Assembly: GCF_000414115.1 (NCBI RefSeq)
Contig: NZ_AOPZ01000337.1
Location: forward strand, 22,735-86,734
Direction: 5' to 3'
Length of the DNA stretch: 64,000 nucleotides
Origin: Streptomyces aurantiacus JA 4570
GTDB lineage: Bacteria > Actinomycetota > Actinomycetes > Streptomycetales > Streptomycetaceae
Below, piece after piece: positions 60,429-64,000 of the stretch (position 1 is the stretch's first letter; each line of letters opens with the position of its first letter). The notes beneath the pieces are model-generated. The model worked only from the letters and a program-made list of their open reading frames with translations. It searched no databases and had not been told where the DNA came from. Both the position numbers and the translations under genes were made by a program.

Positions 60429-62184
60429 AAGCCTGCACGCTGGGGGAACGGATGGCGTCGGCCGGGGCGTTGAGCCACATCATGGCCGCGAAGGCGATCC
60501 CGGCGCTGAGCCCGGCAGTGCCGGCCGCCTTCATCGCGGACCGCACCCCGCCGCCCATCTCGAACCCCAGCCCCGCTGCGATGCCGAAGGCGGACGCGGC
60601 TCCGGCACCCATCATCAGACCGACGGATAGCCCCAGGGCGAGCTTCCTGCCGAGCAGCCGGAGCCGACCGCGTATCTGGAGGTTGGCGTATCCGGGATGG
60701 GAGGGGGCCATGGCCACCAGGCCCGCGCTGAGGCCGCCCGCGACACCGGCCACCATGCCGACCCCGAGCCCGAGTCCGAGTGCCACGCCGATGCCGGCGA
60801 CGGCTCCCGTCAGCAGCTCAAGGACCATGCCGATCACTCGCCGCCCCGTTCGGGGGAAGATCCAGTGCAGTTGCCACCAGGCCAGGTCGCGAGTCGTGTG
60901 CCGCTCCATGTGGGCGGCCACGAACGACAGCCATCGATGGGCCAGTTCGGGTGAGTACTGGGGAGGGCTGGTGCCTGGCCCGTCGTCCGGCGGGGGCGGG
61001 CGCTGGGCGTAGACGGCCGAGACGAACGAGTCCAGCAGGTGCCCCTCGAGGGCGGCCCGGTCGCGGAACCGGCCGGAGTCCAGGAGTTCGGCGGGATCGG
61101 CGGTGGGTGCAGAGTAGACGGCACGAGCCAGCACCGCTATCAGCGGCGAGGACAGTGCCTGGGCCAGCGGCCCTCCCGGGCATGCGCGCAGGTGCGCCAG
61201 TACCGGCCCCCATCGGAGCTCGGCCGCCGGACCGCCTGCGGACAGGAACACGACGACCTCCCGTACGCCTACCGGTTCCAGTTCCACCACCGCCGCGGTG
61301 GTCAGCACGGTGCCACCGGTGGCCACTGCCGTCTCGTACTCCTCGCTGCGGCATGTGATCACCAAGGGACGGCCGGGGGCTATCTGGTCGAGCGCCTCGA
61401 TCGCCGCGGTGTGCAGTTCGGCGGGGATCTCGTCCAGGCCGTCCAGGACGGGGACGACACGGCCGTCGGTGACCAACCGGGGCGCTGCCTGTGGCCCGAA
61501 CACCTCGGAGTTCACCAGCGCCGGATAGTCCTCGACGAGGCGGCGGATGACCCACGCGTCCAGCTGCTCGGCACGCGGATCCCACGAGGAGAGCGACAAC
61601 AGCACCGGCACCGGCCCACCGTGCGCCCGCCGGTGCTTCAACAACCCCAGGGTCAGCAGGATGGCCAGCACCGTCTTGCCCGCTCCGGGTGCGCCGAGCA
61701 GCACCAACTGGCGGCGGGGCAGCCGCACATACTTGCCCGCGATGTCGTCGATCCCGCCACGCAGACGGAGCCGCGTCGGCCGCCCGCCCACCACGCCCTC
61801 GCCGAGTACGGCAGCCGCCGACGCGGCCACCGGGAGGCCGGTTGAGGACCACCTCACCTGCAGCGGCTGGGGCCGGTGCAGCATCCGCGTCTGCGCCTCG
61901 GCGCTCCACTGCCGGTGTACCGTCTCCGCCAGTTCCTGCGCCGCGTGCCGCAGCCGCTCCTCGCCTCCGCTTCCGGCATGGGCAAGCGCCGCCGCCCCCT
62001 GGCGACGGCGCACCTCCAGCACTGCTGCGGCCACCGCCGCCAGGGCCGCGACGGGCCAGGCCAGCCACAGATAGGGCCGGACCCGGTCCGGCACGGTGTT
62101 GCCGGCGATATTGGTGGCCAACGGGACCACCAGCACGGTCAGCACGAAGATCAAGACCACTGTGAACTGCGAAGGACGCCACAC
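60421..62184 (-). CDS. NACHT-type STAND NTPase with membrane segments (truncated by frameshift)
   Basis: The 587-codon frame begins with two membrane helices (about 8-30 and 38-58). The NTPase follows: Walker A LVLLGAPGAGKTVLAILLT (about 160), Walker B VVPVLDGLDEIP (about 245), sensor-like LVITCRSEEYE, and a winged-helix region. The C-terminal third is Gly/Ala-rich with four or more membrane helices. It stops at 60421, but the expected C-terminus continues in another frame (60042-60428); joint length 2143 nt is one base too many. NACHT proteins of this kind are signalling ATPases, some of them antiphage, but no effector domain is visible here. Confidence 0.85.
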   Translation of the reverse strand: MWRPSQFTVVLIFVLTVLVVPLATNIAGNTVPDRVRPYLWLAWPVAALAAVAAAVLEVRRRQGAAALAHAGSGGEERLRHAAQELAETVHRQWSAEAQTRMLHRPQPLQVRWSSTGLPVAASAAAVLGEGVVGGRPTRLRLRGGIDDIAGKYVRLPRRQLVLLGAPGAGKTVLAILLTLGLLKHRRAHGGPVPVLLSLSSWDPRAEQLDAWVIRRLVEDYPALVNSEVFGPQAAPRLVTDGRVVPVLDGLDEIPAELHTAAIEALDQIAPGRPLVITCRSEEYETAVATGGTVLTTAAVVELEPVGVREVVVFLSAGGPAAELRWGPVLAHLRACPGGPLAQALSSPLIAVLARAVYSAPTADPAELLDSGRFRDRAALEGHLLDSFVSAVYAQRPPPPDDGPGTSPPQYSPELAHRWLSFVAAHMERHTTRDLAWWQLHWIFPRTGRRVIGMVLELLTGAVAGIGVALGLGLGVGMVAGVAGGLSAGLVAMAPSHPGYANLQIRGRLRLLGRKLALGLSVGLMMGAGAASAFGIAAGLGFEMGGGVRSAMKAAGTAGLSAGIAFAAMMWLNAPADAIRSPSVQAFA

Positions 62185-62467
62185 TGACCGACACTTCCCC
62201 CCGGCATCGCGTCACCCCAGCATGCCGACGCGAGCGGCCTGATGCGTCGCGTTGCGGAACTACCCGCAGGGCGTCGCCGCACCAGTCTCTTGCGCGGTCT
62301 CCCGCCCGACATCGGGTTTGACGCGCGCTGCTGCGTGCGCCGTCACCACTTGCCGAACTCGGCGGCGGTGAGGTGGTCGTCGGTGCGTGCACCGCATGTC
62401 TGTCCGGCTCCCGGCGGGGGCGCCCCCCCCGCGTCCTCCCCGCGCAGCCCTGGCATACCGTACGCGC

Positions 62468-62905
62468 GTGACTTCTGCGCAGCGGCCCGACCTGGACCCC
62501 ACCCGAGACGAGGAAGGTGTGCTGCTGCCCCGGCTGCGGCTCAAGGGCGTGCTGGGGCGCGGCGCGTTGTTCGGGGTGCTCGCCAACTTCGTACCGCTCG
62601 TCGGGATGTGCGTCGTCACCGAGCACCACGACCGGGAGACGTTCCTCGCGGTCGTGTCCGGGCTCGGCCTGATCGCGGGCGGCTTCCTGCTGCTGATCGG
62701 CCTGTTCTTCTGGTCGGCGTGCGGGAGCGACGTACGACGCTGGCGCGACCTGCGTACTATCACCGGCCAGACCGAGGGCCTGACGATCATGGCGCCCGCC
62801 TGCGTCCGCGCCGGCGTGGTCGGCCTGCTGCTCTTTCCCGGCCCCTACGGCCTCTACCACCTCGTGGACGGCGCCGCGTTCGGCAGCTGGCTCTACGGAT
62901 CGTGA
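62468..62905 (+). CDS. Membrane protein of unknown function
   Basis: A 145-aa protein with two central membrane helices (GALFGVLANFVPLVGMCVV and LAVVSGLGLIAGGFLLLIGL, then FFW) and a third weak hydrophobic stretch (VVGLLLFPGPYGLYHLV). GTG 62468 begins a frame with genuine codon use; a TACCGT hexamer six bases upstream fits a leaderless transcript. No family recognised. Confidence 0.65.
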   Translation: MTSAQRPDLDPTRDEEGVLLPRLRLKGVLGRGALFGVLANFVPLVGMCVVTEHHDRETFLAVVSGLGLIAGGFLLLIGLFFWSACGSDVRRWRDLRTITGQTEGLTIMAPACVRAGVVGLLLFPGPYGLYHLVDGAAFGSWLYGS

Positions 62906-62935
62906 GCGGAGCGCACGCTGTGGAGCGCCGGGCGG

Positions 62936-62972
62936 CCATGGGGTGCGCTGGTTGAACCAGCGCACCCCATGG
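62936..62972. terminator. Perfect 18-bp hairpin between convergent genes
   Basis: 62936-62953 and 62955-62972 are perfect inverted repeats around a single G. They lie between the membrane-protein gene and the convergent peptidoglycan-binding protein gene. Confidence 0.88.
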
Positions 62973-63013
62973 TCAGTTGGAGCCGGATCCTGCACTCCTT
63001 CGATTGAACGGTC

Positions 63014-63418
63014 TCAGCGCGGGTTGGGGAGCTGGTCCGGGTGCAGGCAGTTCCATGTGTTGGTGCCGATCGCGCCGTCCCTGGTGATACCGCACCGCGT
63101 CTGCAGGTCCCTGACGGCGCCCAGTGTCTCTCCCCCGAACTTGCCGTCCTCGGCGATCCCGTAGCCGTACATGTTGATCAGACACTGAGCATGCTCGACC
63201 GCCGAACCGCTGCTGCCCAAGCGGAGGATCGGGTGGGCCCCGGAATAGGGGCAGGGACTTTTCGCGGCTGTCACGGCCGGCGTGAGAGCGGGAGCGTCGA
63301 TGGCCGGGGCGGTGGTGGCGGTGGGTGTTGCGGAGGCTCCTGAAGCCGTGGCAGTGAGCCCTCCGAGAGCCGCTGCCCCTGCGACAGCACACGCTGCCAA
63401 CTTTCCGCGCAATCTCAT
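63014..63418 (-). CDS. Secreted peptidoglycan-binding domain protein
   Basis: A 134-aa exported protein: signal peptide (LAACAVAGAAALGGLTATAS), an Ala/Thr/Pro-rich linker, then a PG_binding_1 domain (LRLGSSGSAVEHAQCLINMY, KFGGETLGAVRDLQTRCGIT) with four Cys (PCPYS, QCLIN, RCGIT, NCLHP). GGAG lies six bases before ATG 63418. Related in design to the protein at 44361. Confidence 0.85.
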   Translation of the reverse strand: MRLRGKLAACAVAGAAALGGLTATASGASATPTATTAPAIDAPALTPAVTAAKSPCPYSGAHPILRLGSSGSAVEHAQCLINMYGYGIAEDGKFGGETLGAVRDLQTRCGITRDGAIGTNTWNCLHPDQLPNPR

Positions 63419-64000
63419 GATCGTCTCCATCCATGGTTGGACGCCGGGGTCGTGTAGTAGGCCCGACGCAAGCACTGCTCTGAGGGCCGTCGGAGAACCT
63501 GCAAGAAGTCCTCAGACGCCTGCGCCCGGCGGAGGCAGTGCACTTCGCCCCTGGGCCGCAGTGGTTCCACGATGTCGTGAGCACCCCGAGCGGTCCTTGC
63601 CCATCCGCGCAGTCCGCTTGTCGATTCGTGCGCGGGCAAACCGTGCGGGCCCGGCGCGCGGGGCGACGACGCGTAGAGCGCGGAAGAGGAGGCGTCGCTG
63701 ACGGGGCCTTGAGGTTGAAAGGCACCTACTGACGTCGATGGGCGCGGCGCACAGGTGGGTTCTTCGCTCTCGCGACGGGTTTCCCCTTGCTGCGCGCACG
63801 GCCCCGTGACCCGGGTACGCGGGCGGCGGCGCGGCCGCCTCGGCGGGCATCAGGACGAGGCGACGTATGGGGTGTGGGCCAGCGGGGAGGTGGTGGAGCT
63901 GCCCCGCGTGGTGGCTGATCCCCGGCAGAGTCATTATGCCGCCAGTGCTATGACGTCATGGTGATGCTGGTCTTGGACGTCTCAACTCGACCGCCATAGC
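63419..64000. other. Gene-less right end of the window
   Basis: I find no frame with convincing codon use or family similarity on either strand. The part next to 63418 should contain the promoter of the peptidoglycan-binding protein gene; the rest may be the flank of a gene beyond the window. Confidence 0.5.

Noticed and set aside
63512..63934. A 140-codon minus-strand frame at the right end
   Set aside because: The translation is Arg/Pro/Ala-rich without pattern and there is no ribosome site.

Overview
The window is about 70% GC with strong GC bias at third codon positions, frequent GTG and TTG starts and many T-poor GC-rich hairpins between convergent genes. The gene families (DUF4235, DUF3618, F420-dependent LLM oxidoreductase, DUF6766, chloramphenicol phosphotransferase, SRPBCC/ArsR pairs) point to a Streptomyces chromosome. 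The content is that of an accessory arm: many one- or two-gene regulator/enzyme units, secreted proteins and the edge of a non-ribosomal peptide synthetase (NRPS). I saw no tRNA, rRNA, CRISPR array, transposase or attachment site.

Layout. 1-1515: start of an NRPS on the minus strand that runs off the window. 2.0-8.1 kb: GNAT enzyme with a repeat insert, FAD monooxygenase, secreted I36-type inhibitor, AraC regulator, a frameshifted DUF3105 gene with a Cys/His-rich partner, a second GNAT. 8.1-12.6 kb: minus-strand stress-type genes (SRPBCC, LLM oxidoreductase, DUF4235, DUF3618, small hydrophobic protein, TPR protein). 12.7-20.1 kb: a coherent four-carbon sugar-acid operon (hydroxyacid dehydrogenase, OtnI, Asp/Glu racemase-like protein, OtnK with a frameshift, OtnC fused to a ModA-like binding domain, TRAP-type permease) divergent from a FadR-type GntR gene, with a perfect 19-bp palindrome between them. 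20.1-24.2 kb: secreted proteins (CheD-like fold candidate, trypsin-like protease, GH63 glycosidase). 24.3-34.3 kb: two nucleotidyltransferases, VOC proteins, ArsR-SRPBCC, OYE/MerR pair, ArsB-type permease, P450, ketopantoate-reductase-like protein, AraC/VOC pair. 34.5-37 kb: UvrA-like ABC ATPase of the drug-resistance type, with leader hairpins upstream and a 40-bp perfect palindrome downstream. 37.4-43.2 kb: DUF4097, lipoprotein, 27-aa micro-protein, DUF6766, a CYP152 peroxygenase with OleT-like active-site residues, HAD, DUF1348/TetR. 43.3-45.8 kb: four secreted proteins in a row (two four-cysteine paralogues, a peptidoglycan-binding protein, a ricin-type lectin). 45.9-59.4 kb: chloramphenicol phosphotransferase, AraC remnant, O-methyltransferase, YbdK-type ligase, aromatic-acid exporter, uracil-DNA glycosylase, MFS/MocR pair, nitroreductase/TetR pair, LuxR, ArsR/MFS pair. 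59.5-63.4 kb: an AT-richer membrane-protein gene, a NACHT-type NTPase split by one base, and a peptidoglycan-binding protein.

Three genes (DUF3105, OtnK, NACHT NTPase) are each broken by a change equivalent to one extra base in a short homopolymer, so base-level sequence error must be excluded before biology is inferred. The most interesting signals are the OleT-like CYP152, the aldolase/ModA-like fusion in the sugar-acid operon, the repeat structures around the UvrA-like gene, the CheD-like secreted protein and the paralogous four-cysteine secreted proteins.
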